Shown here piece by piece: positions 45,458 through 52,910 of a DNA stretch of 64,000 nt; position 1 is the stretch's first letter; each line of letters starts with the position of its first letter. The position numbers and the translations under genes are program-made. Source of the stretch: an uncultured Pseudoflavonifractor sp. (lineage in GTDB: Bacteria > Bacillota > Clostridia > Oscillospirales > Oscillospiraceae); the NCBI GenBank assembly GCA_904419835.1, contig CAJFTA010000011.1, forward strand, positions 44,052 through 108,051, read 5' to 3'. The notes beneath the pieces are model-generated. The model was not told the DNA's origin and made no database searches. It saw only the letters and a list, made by a program, of their open reading frames with translations.

Positions 45458-45580
45458 CCACAATATGCACGCATTTTGTGGGGGCCCACGATTTTATCTG
45501 CTCGGGCGGAGTGAATCCGCCCGGCATCAAGGTTTTGCCCAAAGGGGCAAAACGCTTGGTTCCGTGGGCGTACTGCGGGC
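45458..45580. repeat. Two-hairpin repeat (family 2) between serC and the serC remnant
   Basis: The core (45492-45560) carries GGGCGGA/TCCGCCC with loop GTGAA, and GTTTTGCCC/GGGCAAAAC with loop AAAG. The same core (TTTATCTGCTCGGGCGGAGT onward) occurs twice at 49709-49965. Short inverted repeats (GCCCGC / GCGGGC) bracket it, suggesting a small mobile or recombination-derived element. Confidence 0.75.
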
Positions 45581-46663
45581 TTAGTTCGCACGCTCGAAGG
45601 CCTTAATAAAGTCGCACAGCTTCTCCACGCCCTCTACCGGCATGGCGTTGTAAATGGACGCCCGCATGCCGCCCACGGATCGGTGGCCCTTCAGGTTGGT
45701 GAAGCCGGCGGCGGTGGACTCCTTGACAAACTTGGCGTCCAGCTCGTCGCTGCCGGTGCGGAAGACCACGTTCATGTCGGAGCGGGAGTCCTTCTCCACC
45801 GCGCAGGTGAACAGCCGGGAGTTGTCGATGACGTCATAGAGCATGGACGCTTTGCCGTGCTTGATGGCCTCCATACCGGGCACGCCGCCCTGGCCCTCCA
45901 ACCACTCCAGCACCAGGCCCAGCATGTAGATGCACCAGCAGGGGGGCGTGTTGTACATGGAGTCCTTGTCGATCATGGTCTTGTAGTTCATCATCAGCGG
46001 GGTGCAGGGCAGCTCATGGCCGGCCAGATCCTCCCGAACGATGGCCACGGTCAGGCCGGCGGGGGCCATGTTCTTCTGGGCGCCGGCGAAGATAATGCCG
46101 TACTTGCTCACATCCACCGGGCGGGAGAGAATGTCGGAGGACATGTCGCATACAATGGGCACGTCCCCGGTGTCGGGCACATACTGCCACTCGGTGCCGT
46201 AGATGGTGTTGTTGGCGCAGTAGTAGAAATAGCTGGCCTCAGGGTCCAGCTTCAGCTGGTCCTGGGTGGGGATGTAGGTGTGGTTCTTGTCGGCGGAGGA
46301 GGCGGCCAGGCTGATCTGGCCGTACTTCTGGGCCTCCTTGTAGGCGATATTGGAGAAGTTGCCGGTGACGGCGTAGTCGGCCTTGCCGGTCCTGCCGATC
46401 AGGTTCAGGGGCACCATGGAGAACTGACCCGAGGCGCCGCCCTGGAGGAAGAGGATCTTGTAGTTGTCGGGCACCTGGAACAGCCTGCGGAAGCGCGCCT
46501 GGGTGTCCTCAAAGATCTTCAGGAAAACCTTAGATCGGTGACTCATCTCCATCACTGACATGCCTGATCCCTGATAGTTGGTGATTTCGGCACCGGCGCG
46601 CTGAAGCACTTCCAGCGGCAGCATGGACGGACCTGCGGAAAAATTGTACACGCGATCTGACAT
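45581..46663 (-). CDS. serC: Phosphoserine aminotransferase
   Basis: Transaminates 3-phosphohydroxypyruvate to phosphoserine. 360 residues, fold-type I PLP enzyme. MSDRVYNFSAGPSMLPLEVL, FLQGGASGQFSMVPLNL, VCDMSSDILSRPVDVSKYG, IFAGAQKNMAPAGLTVAIVR (PLP lysine in GAQKN) and [17 protein letters not shown] are typical. TTAGGAGG precedes the ATG. It is the first gene of the serC-serA operon and is preceded by a perfect promoter and an attenuator-like leader. No serB is present in the window. Confidence 0.95.
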   Translation of the reverse strand: MSDRVYNFSAGPSMLPLEVLQRAGAEITNYQGSGMSVMEMSHRSKVFLKIFEDTQARFRRLFQVPDNYKILFLQGGASGQFSMVPLNLIGRTGKADYAVTGNFSNIAYKEAQKYGQISLAASSADKNHTYIPTQDQLKLDPEASYFYYCANNTIYGTEWQYVPDTGDVPIVCDMSSDILSRPVDVSKYGIIFAGAQKNMAPAGLTVAIVREDLAGHELPCTPLMMNYKTMIDKDSMYNTPPCWCIYMLGLVLEWLEGQGGVPGMEAIKHGKASMLYDVIDNSRLFTCAVEKDSRSDMNVVFRTGSDELDAKFVKESTAAGFTNLKGHRSVGGMRASIYNAMPVEGVEKLCDFIKAFERAN

Positions 46664-46727
46664 TGGACACCCTCCTAAAATGTGTTTTGCCGTCCGCCCG
46701 CCGGGCACACGGCATACTCAAGGGACG

Positions 46728-46785
46728 AAAAACGGCCGCAGAAGACCGCGGCCCTTCTGTGAGGCCACGGCACTCCGTGGCCGTT
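46728..46785 (-). promoter_or_regulatory. Attenuator-like serC leader with terminator and competing antiterminator
   Basis: On the minus strand a first hairpin (GGCCACGG/CCGTGGCC, plus 46763-46782) is followed by a terminator (GGCCGC, 8-base loop, GCGGCC, then GTTTTT; plus 46728-46753). AACGGCC in the 5' arm (plus 46779-46785) is complementary to GGCCGTT at the terminator's 3' arm (plus 46731-46737), so both structures can be replaced by an antiterminator. No T-box sequence or Ser-rich leader ORF was found; the sensor is unknown. Confidence 0.65.
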
Positions 46786-46812
46786 GCTTTAGTCCGATAA
46801 AGTATTGAAACT

Positions 46813-46841
46813 ATTATAGCCCAGGGCACCGTCCCTGTCAA
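46813..46841 (-). promoter_or_regulatory. Promoter of serC-serA
   Basis: On the minus strand a perfect TTGACA (plus 46836-46841), 17-base spacer, and TATAAT (plus 46813-46818). The leader to the serC start is about 145 bases. The rest of the 327-base gap holds a TATAAT (46928-46933) for the divergent DRTGG gene, with no good -35. Confidence 0.88.
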
Positions 46842-46990
46842 TGATACAAACGTCCAAAACCGGTGGACACCTCCCCCGGGTCTTTGTGAATTTTACAACA
46901 TTGCTTTCGCTTTTTTTACCAGCATGTTATAATGATTGAAGAAAATTTTCTGTCACTCTGCCGACTACGGCTTAGAACGGAGGCTCGCCT

Positions 46991-47332
46991 ATGAAACTCA
47001 GCGCCATCAGAGAGATTCTGGACGCCACAGTGCTCTCCGGTGAAGAGCATCTGGACCGGGAGGTCCTGGCCGCCTGCGGAAGCGACTTTATGAGCGATGT
47101 GCTGGCCTATGTAAAGGATCAGGCCCTGCTGCTCACCGGGCTGGTCAACCCCCAGGTGGTGCGCACGGCCGAGATGCTGGACATGAAGTGCATTGTCTTT
47201 GTCCGGGGCAAGACGCCGGACGAGGCCATTCTGAAGCTGGCCAAGGCCCGGGACATCGTGGTCATGCGCTCGCCCAAGCGGATGTACGACGCCTGCGGGC
47301 TGCTCTATCTCAACGGACTGAGGGGGGACTGA
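46991..47332 (+). CDS. DRTGG-domain protein (hydrogenase-associated)
   Basis: A 113-residue stand-alone DRTGG-like domain. VLAACGSDFMSDVLAYVKDQ and IVFVRGKTPDEAILKLAKAR are typical of the small DRTGG proteins found beside clostridial [FeFe] hydrogenase genes; the domain also occurs in phosphotransacetylase and HPr kinase contexts. Its function is unknown; a nucleotide- or ligand-sensing role is inferred. It follows AACGGAGG and begins a run of same-strand genes leading to HydABC. The next gene starts 4 bases after the stop. Confidence 0.78.
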   Translation: MKLSAIREILDATVLSGEEHLDREVLAACGSDFMSDVLAYVKDQALLLTGLVNPQVVRTAEMLDMKCIVFVRGKTPDEAILKLAKARDIVVMRSPKRMYDACGLLYLNGLRGD

Positions 47333-47336
47333 CGCT

Positions 47337-47756
47337 GTGGAGCCCATCAAACTGACCTATCACGTGGAGGGCGGCGACCTGATCAGCGCCGGCGAGGCCT
47401 CCAGCAAGATGAAAATGACCCTCAAAAAGCTGGATCTGCCCCAGGAGACCATCCGCCGGGCGGCCATCTGCATGTATGAGGGGGAGATCAACATGGTCAT
47501 CCACGCCGACGGCGGCCGCGCCGAGGTGGAGATCGCCATGGACCACATCACCATCCGTATGATCGACTCCGGCCCCGGTATTCCCGACGTGGACCAGGCC
47601 ATGGAGGAGGGCTTCTCCACCGCCGGCGAGATCGCCCGGGACCTGGGCTTCGGCGCCGGCATGGGCCTGCCCAACATGAAGCGCTACTCCGACGAGATGA
47701 AGATCGACACCACCCTGGGCGTGGGCACCACTGTGACCATGCGGTTCAACCTGTAA
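47337..47756 (+). CDS. Histidine-kinase-like ATPase (anti-sigma regulatory factor type)
   Basis: A 139-residue GHKL ATPase of the SpoIIAB/RsbW class. MYEGEINMVIHADGG (N box with Glu/Asn), IDSGPGIPDVDQAMEEGFST (G1) and LGFGAGMGLPNMKRYSDEM (G2) are visible. SpoIIAB-type proteins bind and phosphorylate anti-anti-sigma partners; none is seen here. Members of this group regularly occur in hydrogenase gene clusters and may sense ATP or transmit a signal. The start is GTG 47337 directly after the DRTGG gene. Target unknown. Confidence 0.82.
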   Translation: MEPIKLTYHVEGGDLISAGEASSKMKMTLKKLDLPQETIRRAAICMYEGEINMVIHADGGRAEVEIAMDHITIRMIDSGPGIPDVDQAMEEGFSTAGEIARDLGFGAGMGLPNMKRYSDEMKIDTTLGVGTTVTMRFNL

Positions 47757-47810
47757 CGCCCCGCTTTCCGCCGGGGGATATCAGCTCCCCAACCTTCGGA
47801 GGTGAATGAA

Positions 47811-49145
47811 TTGAAGCACTCTGTTGTCCTGGAGTACAAGCGCTGCCGGGGCTGCACCACCTGCATCAAGAGCTGCCCCACCGAGGCCATCCGGGTGCGC
47901 AACGGCAAGGCCGCCATCCTCAACGCCCGCTGCATCGACTGCGGCGTGTGCATCCAGGTGTGCCCCCACAAGGCCATCAAGTCCATCAGCGACCCGCTGG
48001 ACATGCTGAAGAAATTCCGCTACTGCGTGGCCCTGCCGGAGCCGGCCCTCTACGGCCAGTTCCACAACATGGACGACATTGACATCATCCTCAACGGCCT
48101 GCTGGAGATCGGCTTTCACGACGTGTACGAGGTCTCCAAGGCCGCCGAGCTGGTCAGCGACTACCAGCGCCAGTGCATCACCGGCGGCGTGGAGCGGGTC
48201 ATGCCCCAGATCAGCTCTGCCTGCCCCACGGTGCTGCGCCTCATCCGCATGCGCTTTCCCAAGCTCATCCCCAACATCGCGCCGGTGATCACACCGGTGG
48301 AGTTGGCCGCCATTCTGGCCCGGCGTGAGGCGGTGGAGAAGACCGGCCTGAAGCCGGAGGAAATCGGGGTGTTCTCCATCGTGCCCTGCTCCTCCAAGGT
48401 CACCGCCGCCCTCACCCCCGACGGGCTCAACCGCCCGGTGCTGGACGGGGCCTTCGCCATCCGGGACGTGTACCTGCGCCTGCTGAGCGCCATGAAGAAG
48501 CTGCGGGGTCAGGAGCTGCGGCCCCTGTCCTCCTCGGGCATCATGGGCGTGGGCTGGGCCTACTGCGGCGGCGAGTCCGCCGCCCGGATGGGCGAGCGGT
48601 ACGTGGCGGTGGACGGCATCTCCAACGTGATCCGCATGCTGGAGGAGATTGAGGACGGCCGCCTGCCCGAGGCCGACTTCATTGAGCTCAACGCCTGTGT
48701 CCAGGGGTGCGTGGGGGGCTGCCTGACGGTGGAGAACCCCTACGGCGCCCGGATGCGCATCAAAAAGCTGATGAAGGGCCTGCCCGTGTCCCGCAACCGG
48801 TTCACCTTCCGGGGAGAGGACCGGGATGTGGTGAAGTTTGACTATGAATTGCAGTATGTCCCCGTGTTCGTGCTGGACGAGGACCGGGCGGCGGCCATGG
48901 AGAAGCTGGCCAAAATCGAGGCCCTGGAGCAGCAGCTTCCCGGCCTCCACTGCGGCTCCTGCGGCGCCCCCTCCTGCCGGGCCTTTGCCGAGGACGTGGT
49001 GCTGGGCCGGGCCAGCGAGGAGGACTGCATCTTCAAGATGCGGGAGCGGATGCAGTACATGGCCGGCTCCTCCGACGCCGACGAGTACCTGCCCGCCCCC
49101 TTCCGCCACAAGAAGGAGCCGCCGCCCCACGGGCGCAGGAAGTAG
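47811..49145 (+). CDS. [FeFe]-hydrogenase-like Fe-S protein (sensory/HydS-type)
   Basis: A 444-residue protein: two [4Fe-4S] motifs (CRGCTTCIKSCPTEAI, CIDCGVCIQVCPHKAI; about residues 11-52), an Fe-hydrogenase large-subunit C-domain (about 70-355) and a C-terminal Fe-S domain (CGSCGAPSCRAFAEDVV, about 385-410). The H-cluster motifs are altered: SACPTV in place of TSCxPxW, VPCSSKV for MPCxxK, and NACVQGCVGGC for the last motif, so key cysteines persist while surrounding residues differ. This fits the putatively sensory group D/C relatives rather than a catalyst. The start is TTG 47811 after CGGAGG. No PAS domain. Confidence 0.8.
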   Translation: MKHSVVLEYKRCRGCTTCIKSCPTEAIRVRNGKAAILNARCIDCGVCIQVCPHKAIKSISDPLDMLKKFRYCVALPEPALYGQFHNMDDIDIILNGLLEIGFHDVYEVSKAAELVSDYQRQCITGGVERVMPQISSACPTVLRLIRMRFPKLIPNIAPVITPVELAAILARREAVEKTGLKPEEIGVFSIVPCSSKVTAALTPDGLNRPVLDGAFAIRDVYLRLLSAMKKLRGQELRPLSSSGIMGVGWAYCGGESAARMGERYVAVDGISNVIRMLEEIEDGRLPEADFIELNACVQGCVGGCLTVENPYGARMRIKKLMKGLPVSRNRFTFRGEDRDVVKFDYELQYVPVFVLDEDRAAAMEKLAKIEALEQQLPGLHCGSCGAPSCRAFAEDVVLGRASEEDCIFKMRERMQYMAGSSDADEYLPAPFRHKKEPPPHGRRK

Positions 49146-49149
49146 CCCC

Positions 49150-49207
49150 CCAATTTTGCTATGCAAAAGCATAGCAAAATTGGCCATGTGCCGCTCTTTC
49201 AGCGGCA
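49150..49207 (+). other. Two consecutive hairpins inside the hydrogenase locus
   Basis: CCAATTTTGCTATGC (49150-49164), loop AAAA, GCATAGCAAAATTGG (49169-49183); then GTGCCGCT/AGCGGCAC (about 49187-49207). The first is a perfect 15-bp stem without a T-run, so it is more likely an mRNA processing or translation-control structure than a terminator. Confidence 0.6.
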
Positions 49208-49254
49208 CGGCCCAAGCGCATGAAGTTGCTATGCCAGAAAGCGAGGTTGTTCCC

Positions 49255-49581
49255 ATGACTGTCAAAGAGCTGTCCGAAACCCTGTCCCTGACGGAATTTG
49301 CCCTTCCCGCCCCCGACGTGCCGGTCACCGGCGGCTACGCCGGCGACCTGCTCAGCTGGGTCATGGGCCGGGCCAGCGCCGGGGACTGCTGGATCACCAT
49401 TATGTCCAACCAGAACGTGGCCGCCGTGGCCCTGATGGCCGACGTGGCCTGCGTCATCCTCTCCGAGGGGGTCGCCCCCGACGAGGCTCTCCTGTCCCGC
49501 GCCAGGGAGCAGGAGGTCAACCTGCTGGGCTCCGACAAGGGCACCTTTGCCCTGGCCGCGGCGGTAAACGGCCTGCTGTGA
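49255..49581 (+). CDS. Second DRTGG-domain protein
   Basis: A 108-residue stand-alone DRTGG-like domain, diverged from the first (46991). Residues GGYAGDLLSWVMGRASAGDC and VACVILSEGVAPDEALLSRA fit the domain. The start is ATG 49255, after GCGAGG; the open frame to the left is within the preceding gene. Two DRTGG proteins, a GHKL ATPase and a PHP protein in one run is the recurrent clostridial hydrogenase neighbourhood. Confidence 0.75.
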   Translation: MTVKELSETLSLTEFALPAPDVPVTGGYAGDLLSWVMGRASAGDCWITIMSNQNVAAVALMADVACVILSEGVAPDEALLSRAREQEVNLLGSDKGTFALAAAVNGLL

Positions 49582-49600
49582 CGGCCATCCGCCCTGTTCC

Positions 49601-50062
49601 GGCTGCTGAAAGGCGGTGAGTTTTATCCCAACCCTTACTTTTGATTTGCATCTCCACTCCTGTCTCTCGCCCCACCCGACCGTGGCCGGGCGGGGGCCCC
49701 GCTCTTTTTATCTGCTCGGGCGGAGTGAATCCGCCCGGCATCAGGGTTTTGCTCCGCAAAACGCCTGGTAGGGCGACAGACAGGTGTTGCCCTCTGGCTG
49801 CTGAAAGGCGGTGAGTTTTATCCCAACCCTTACTTTTGATTTGCATCTCCACTCCTGTCTCTCGCCCCACCCGGCCATGGCCGGGCGGGGGCCCCGTTCT
49901 TTTTATCTGCTCGGGCGGAGTGAATCCGCCCGGCATCAGGGTTTTGCTCCGCAAAACGCCTGGTAGGGCGACAGACAGGTGTTGCCCTCCGGCTGCTGAA
50001 AGGCGGTGAGTTTTATCCCAACCCTTACTTTTGATTTGCATCTCCACTCCTGTCTGTCGCCC
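49601..50062 (+). repeat. 195-bp tandem triplication of the PHP gene's 5' end with family 2 repeats
   Basis: Copies begin at 49601, 49796 and 49991. Each carries GGCTGCTGAAAGGCGGTGAG (ribosome site and GTG start) and the first ~17 codons of the PHP gene. Copies 1 and 2 then run into a family 2 two-hairpin core and stop at TAG (49769-49771, 49964-49966), giving two 51-codon mini-ORFs; copy 3 continues into the intact gene. The inserted segment is bounded by CTGTCTCTCGCCC and GGGCGACAGACAG, near-perfect inverted repeats. This is all that the 424-base gap holds. Confidence 0.92.
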
Positions 50063-50755
50063 TGCGGCTCTGAGGACAATACCCCCGCCAACCTGGCGGG
50101 GATGTGCGCTCTGGCCGGCATTGAGGCCGCCGCCCTCACCGACCACAACACAGTGGGCAACTGCGCCGCCTTCTGTGAGGCCGCGGCGCGGTACGGCGTC
50201 ATCGCTCTGCCGGGGATGGAACTGACCACCGCCGAGGAGGTCCACGTGGTGTGCGTGTTTGGGGAGCTGGATGCCGCCCGGGCCTTTGAGGCCGAGGTGT
50301 TCCGCCGCCTGCCGCCCCTGGACAACGACCCCCGGGCCTTTGGTCCCCAGGTGAAGATGGACAGCGGGGACGCGGTGCTGGGCGAGGAGCGGCGGATGCT
50401 CTCCGCTGCCACCAGCATTGGCATCTACGAGGTGCCCGGCTTGGTGGCTGGTCTGGGCGGGGCCTGCTGGCCCGCCCACATCGACCGCCCCTCCTTCTCT
50501 CTCATCTCCAACCTGGGCCTGTGGGACCCGGAGCTGGGCTTCTCCTTCGCGGAGGTGTCCCGGGCCTGCCCCCCCGGCTTTCTGGACCGGCCCGACCTGA
50601 AGGGCCTGCCGGTGTTCACCGCCTCGGACGCCCACTATCTGGACCAGATCATGGACGCCTGCCAGCAGGTCGCGCTGCCCGAAAAAAATCCGGCCGCCCT
50701 GCTCAACTGGCTCAAGCGCCCTGATTTCAATGCCTTCCGCCCTCTGTCACCTTAA
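50006..50755 (+). CDS. PHP-domain metal-dependent phosphoesterase
   Basis: A 249-residue PHP protein. FDLHLHSCLSPCG is motif 1, AALTDHN motif 2, then LPGMELTT and a late FTASDAHYLD. It differs from the HisK-like protein at 22566 and belongs to the TrpH/YciV-like PHP set found in hydrogenase clusters. Substrates in this group are oligonucleotides or phosphorylated nucleotides; which applies here is unknown. Start GTG 50006 follows AAAGGCG. Two truncated copies of its 5' end precede it. Confidence 0.82.
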   Translation: MSFIPTLTFDLHLHSCLSPCGSEDNTPANLAGMCALAGIEAAALTDHNTVGNCAAFCEAAARYGVIALPGMELTTAEEVHVVCVFGELDAARAFEAEVFRRLPPLDNDPRAFGPQVKMDSGDAVLGEERRMLSAATSIGIYEVPGLVAGLGGACWPAHIDRPSFSLISNLGLWDPELGFSFAEVSRACPPGFLDRPDLKGLPVFTASDAHYLDQIMDACQQVALPEKNPAALLNWLKRPDFNAFRPLSP

Positions 50756-50804
50756 AATTCCAGTCCTTTTGCAGCACTATTTTGACATTTGTCCACATTC
50801 CCTC

Positions 50805-50833
50805 TTGCGCCCTTCAAAAAAGTTAGATATAAT
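50805..50833 (+). promoter_or_regulatory. Promoter of the HydCBA operon
   Basis: TTGCGC (50805-50810), 17-base spacer, perfect TATAAT (50828-50833), 64 bases ahead of hydC in AT-rich DNA. Confidence 0.65.
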
Positions 50834-50897
50834 AAACAAATATTAGGTTTAATTTAAATTTTCCATTGAGAACCTATACGAAAAGGAGGATACCTAC

Positions 50898-51392
50898 ATG
50901 CCAAACTGCAAGACCGTTGTGCCCTACAACGGAACGCCTGAGCAGGAGGAGCGGCTGCGCCAGGTCATCGCCGAGCACAGGGGGCAGCCCGGCTCCACCA
51001 TGCCCGTGCTCCAGGCCGCGCAGGAGATCTTCGGCTATCTGCCGGAAGAGGTCCAGATCATGATCGCGGAGGGGCTGGACATTCCCCTCTCCGAGGTCTA
51101 CGGCGTCGCCTCGTTTTACGCCCAGTTCTCCATGAATCCCAAGGGCCGGTACCAGATTTCCGTCTGCCTGGGCACCGCCTGCTACGTCAAGGGCGCGGCG
51201 GACATTCTCACCGCTGTGGAGAAGAAGCTGGGCATCCGCCCCGGCTCCATCACCCCGGACGGCAAGTTCTCCCTGGATGCCTGCCGCTGCGTGGGCGCCT
51301 GCGGCCTGGCCCCGGTCATGATGGTGGGCTCCGACGTGTACGGCCGCCTCACCCCCGACCAGGTGGGACCTATCTTAGACAAATATGAGTAA
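50898..51392 (+). CDS. hydC: NADH-dependent [FeFe] hydrogenase, NuoE-like subunit HydC
   Basis: A 164-residue [2Fe-2S] thioredoxin-like subunit. The four ligands are in CLGTACYVKG and CRCVGACGLAP. VLQAAQEIFGYLPEEVQIMI and VYGVASFYAQFSMNPKGRYQ are the standard NuoE segments. In HydABC it passes electrons between the flavin subunit HydB and HydA. AAAGGAGG precedes the ATG. Its TAA is immediately taken up by a family 1 repeat array, which separates it from the remaining hydrogenase genes. Confidence 0.94.
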   Translation: MPNCKTVVPYNGTPEQEERLRQVIAEHRGQPGSTMPVLQAAQEIFGYLPEEVQIMIAEGLDIPLSEVYGVASFYAQFSMNPKGRYQISVCLGTACYVKGAADILTAVEKKLGIRPGSITPDGKFSLDACRCVGACGLAPVMMVGSDVYGRLTPDQVGPILDKYE

Positions 51393-51840
51393 GGAGCGCT
51401 GAGCCGTTGCGAGCAGCGGGCTAAGACGCGGAACGGAGCAAACGGACCACAGGGCCGCAAGGCCCAGAGGCCGGCTTGCGCAGTTGAAGCGGCTTAGAAC
51501 CGCGTCGGCCCAGAGGCCGGCTTGCGCAGTTGAAGCGGCTTAGAACCGCGTCGCGAGCAGGCGAAGCGTGACAAGGAGCGCTGAGCCGTCGCGAGCAGCG
51601 GGCTAAGACGCGGAACGGAGCAAACGGATCACAGGGCCGCGAGGCCCGGAGGCCGGCTTGCGCAGTTGAAGCGACTTAGAACCGCGTCGCGAGCAGGCGA
51701 AGCGTGACAAGAAGCGCTGAGCGCCCGGGAGCAGGCGCACAGCGAACCGCGCAGACTGAAAAACACTCCGGCGAAGCCGGCGGCATTTTCGGCGGAGCGG
51801 TGAGCAGTGTGCCGTCGCGGAGGGCGCGAGGCGTGACAAA
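51390..51840 (+). repeat. Family 1 repeat array after hydC
   Basis: Related to the 140-bp repeat after dnaK. Copy 1 starts at the hydC stop codon (TAAGGAGCGCTGAGCC, 51390) and contains an internal 46-bp duplication. Copy 2 starts near 51573. A third, shorter match (51711-51840) shares only the ends (GAAGCGCTGAGC and GCGAGGCGTGACAA) around a different middle with its own hairpins (CTCCGGC/GCCGGCGG). The hairpin loop changes GCAA to GCGA between copies. It accounts for the 472-base gap between hydC and the next gene. Confidence 0.92.
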
Positions 51841-51864
51841 TCAGCCAGCCCCAGGGAGGGCGGA

Positions 51865-52401
51865 ATGATGAAAGAGCTTTCCCTTCACATTCTGGACATT
51901 GCCCAGAACTCCATCTCCGCCGGATGCACCGAGCTGGAGCTGTCCCTGACCGAGGGGGACGGGCAGCTCACCCTGGTCATCGGGGACAACGGCCGGGGCA
52001 TGACGCCGGAATTCCTCTCGTCGGTCACCGACCCCTTTACCACCACCCGCACCACCCGCAAGGTGGGCCTGGGCCTGCCCCTGCTCCGCATGGCGGCGGA
52101 GCAGACCGGCGGCAGCCTGGCCATTGAGAGCGCGGTGGGCGCGGGTACCACGGTAACCGCCCGGTTTTGCAGCGGACACATCGACTGCCCGCCCCTGGGC
52201 GACATGGCGGGCACGGTTGCCCTGCTGGTCCAGGGCGCGCCCGAGGTGAATACCGTCTACACCCACGCCACGCCACGGGGTTCCTTCACCTTCGACACCC
52301 GCGAGATCCGCGCCGTGCTGGGGGAGGACATCTCCCTGGCTGAGCCGGAGGTGGCCATGTGGATGCGGAGCTATCTGGAGGAGCTGGAGCAGAGCGTTTG
52401 A
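51865..52401 (+). CDS. Histidine-kinase-like ATPase in the hydrogenase operon
   Basis: A 178-residue GHKL ATPase, different from the one at 47337. LHILDIAQNSISAGCTELEL (N box), IGDNGRGMTPEFLSSVTDPF (G1) and KVGLGLPLLRMAAEQTGGSL (G2) are textbook sensor-kinase ATPase motifs, yet no phospho-acceptor His domain or sensor is attached. The C-terminal 65 residues (VNTVYTHATPRGSFTFDTRE) are a family-specific extension seen with HydABC operons. Possible signalling ATPase; partner unknown. AGGGAGGGCGG precedes two ATGs (51865, 51868). Confidence 0.82.
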   Translation: MMKELSLHILDIAQNSISAGCTELELSLTEGDGQLTLVIGDNGRGMTPEFLSSVTDPFTTTRTTRKVGLGLPLLRMAAEQTGGSLAIESAVGAGTTVTARFCSGHIDCPPLGDMAGTVALLVQGAPEVNTVYTHATPRGSFTFDTREIRAVLGEDISLAEPEVAMWMRSYLEELEQSV

Positions 52402-52526
52402 TCACGGCGCGGGATGTTGCCATCCCGCTGACAGGACCGCGGCGGGGTCTCCCCGTGCCGGCGGCAGTCCGGCGGGGTGTGCCCCGCCCGGGCGGAAGTC
52501 AACTTGTTTGAATGGGGGATGAATTT

Positions 52527-52895
52527 GTGAAAAGCCTGGAAGAACTGAAGGCCATCCGCGACCGCATGCAGAAGCAGGTGGGTCTGCGGGAGTCCGATGA
52601 GAATACCATCCGCGTGGTGGTGGGCATGGCCACCTGCGGCATCGCCGCCGGCGCCCGGCCCGTCCTGGAGGCCTTCCTGGAGGAGGTCAACAAGCGGGAG
52701 CTGAAGGACGTCACCGTCACCCAGACCGGCTGCATCGGCGTGTGCCGGCTGGAGCCCATCGCCGAGGTGTATGTCCCCGGTGAGGAGAAGGTCACCTATG
52801 TCAAACTCAAGCCCGAGATGGTGCCCAGAATTGTGGCCGACCATCTGGTCAACCGCCAGGTGGTGACCGAGTACACCATCGGCGCGGCGGAATAA
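52527..52895 (+). CDS. [2Fe-2S] thioredoxin-like ferredoxin, hydrogenase-associated
   Basis: A 122-residue small ferredoxin of the NuoE/HoxF N-domain type. Ligands are in MATCGIAAGARP and TGCIGVCRLEP (C-x(n)-C and C-x3-C). Start GTG 52527 gives MKSLEELKAIRDRMQKQV, the usual N-terminus, and sits seven bases after GGGGGAT; the ATG at 52512 overlaps that ribosome site. It lies 15 bases before hydB. In known HydABC(D) operons such proteins may serve as an extra electron carrier or subunit. Confidence 0.85.
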   Translation: MKSLEELKAIRDRMQKQVGLRESDENTIRVVVGMATCGIAAGARPVLEAFLEEVNKRELKDVTVTQTGCIGVCRLEPIAEVYVPGEEKVTYVKLKPEMVPRIVADHLVNRQVVTEYTIGAAE

Positions 52896-52910
52896 AGGAG
52901 GGTATGCGGC

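Noticed and set aside
49517..50635. A 372-codon minus-strand frame with an internal 65-residue repeat.
   Set aside because: The repeat is simply the 195-bp tandem duplication read in antisense (195 is divisible by 3); no start signals.
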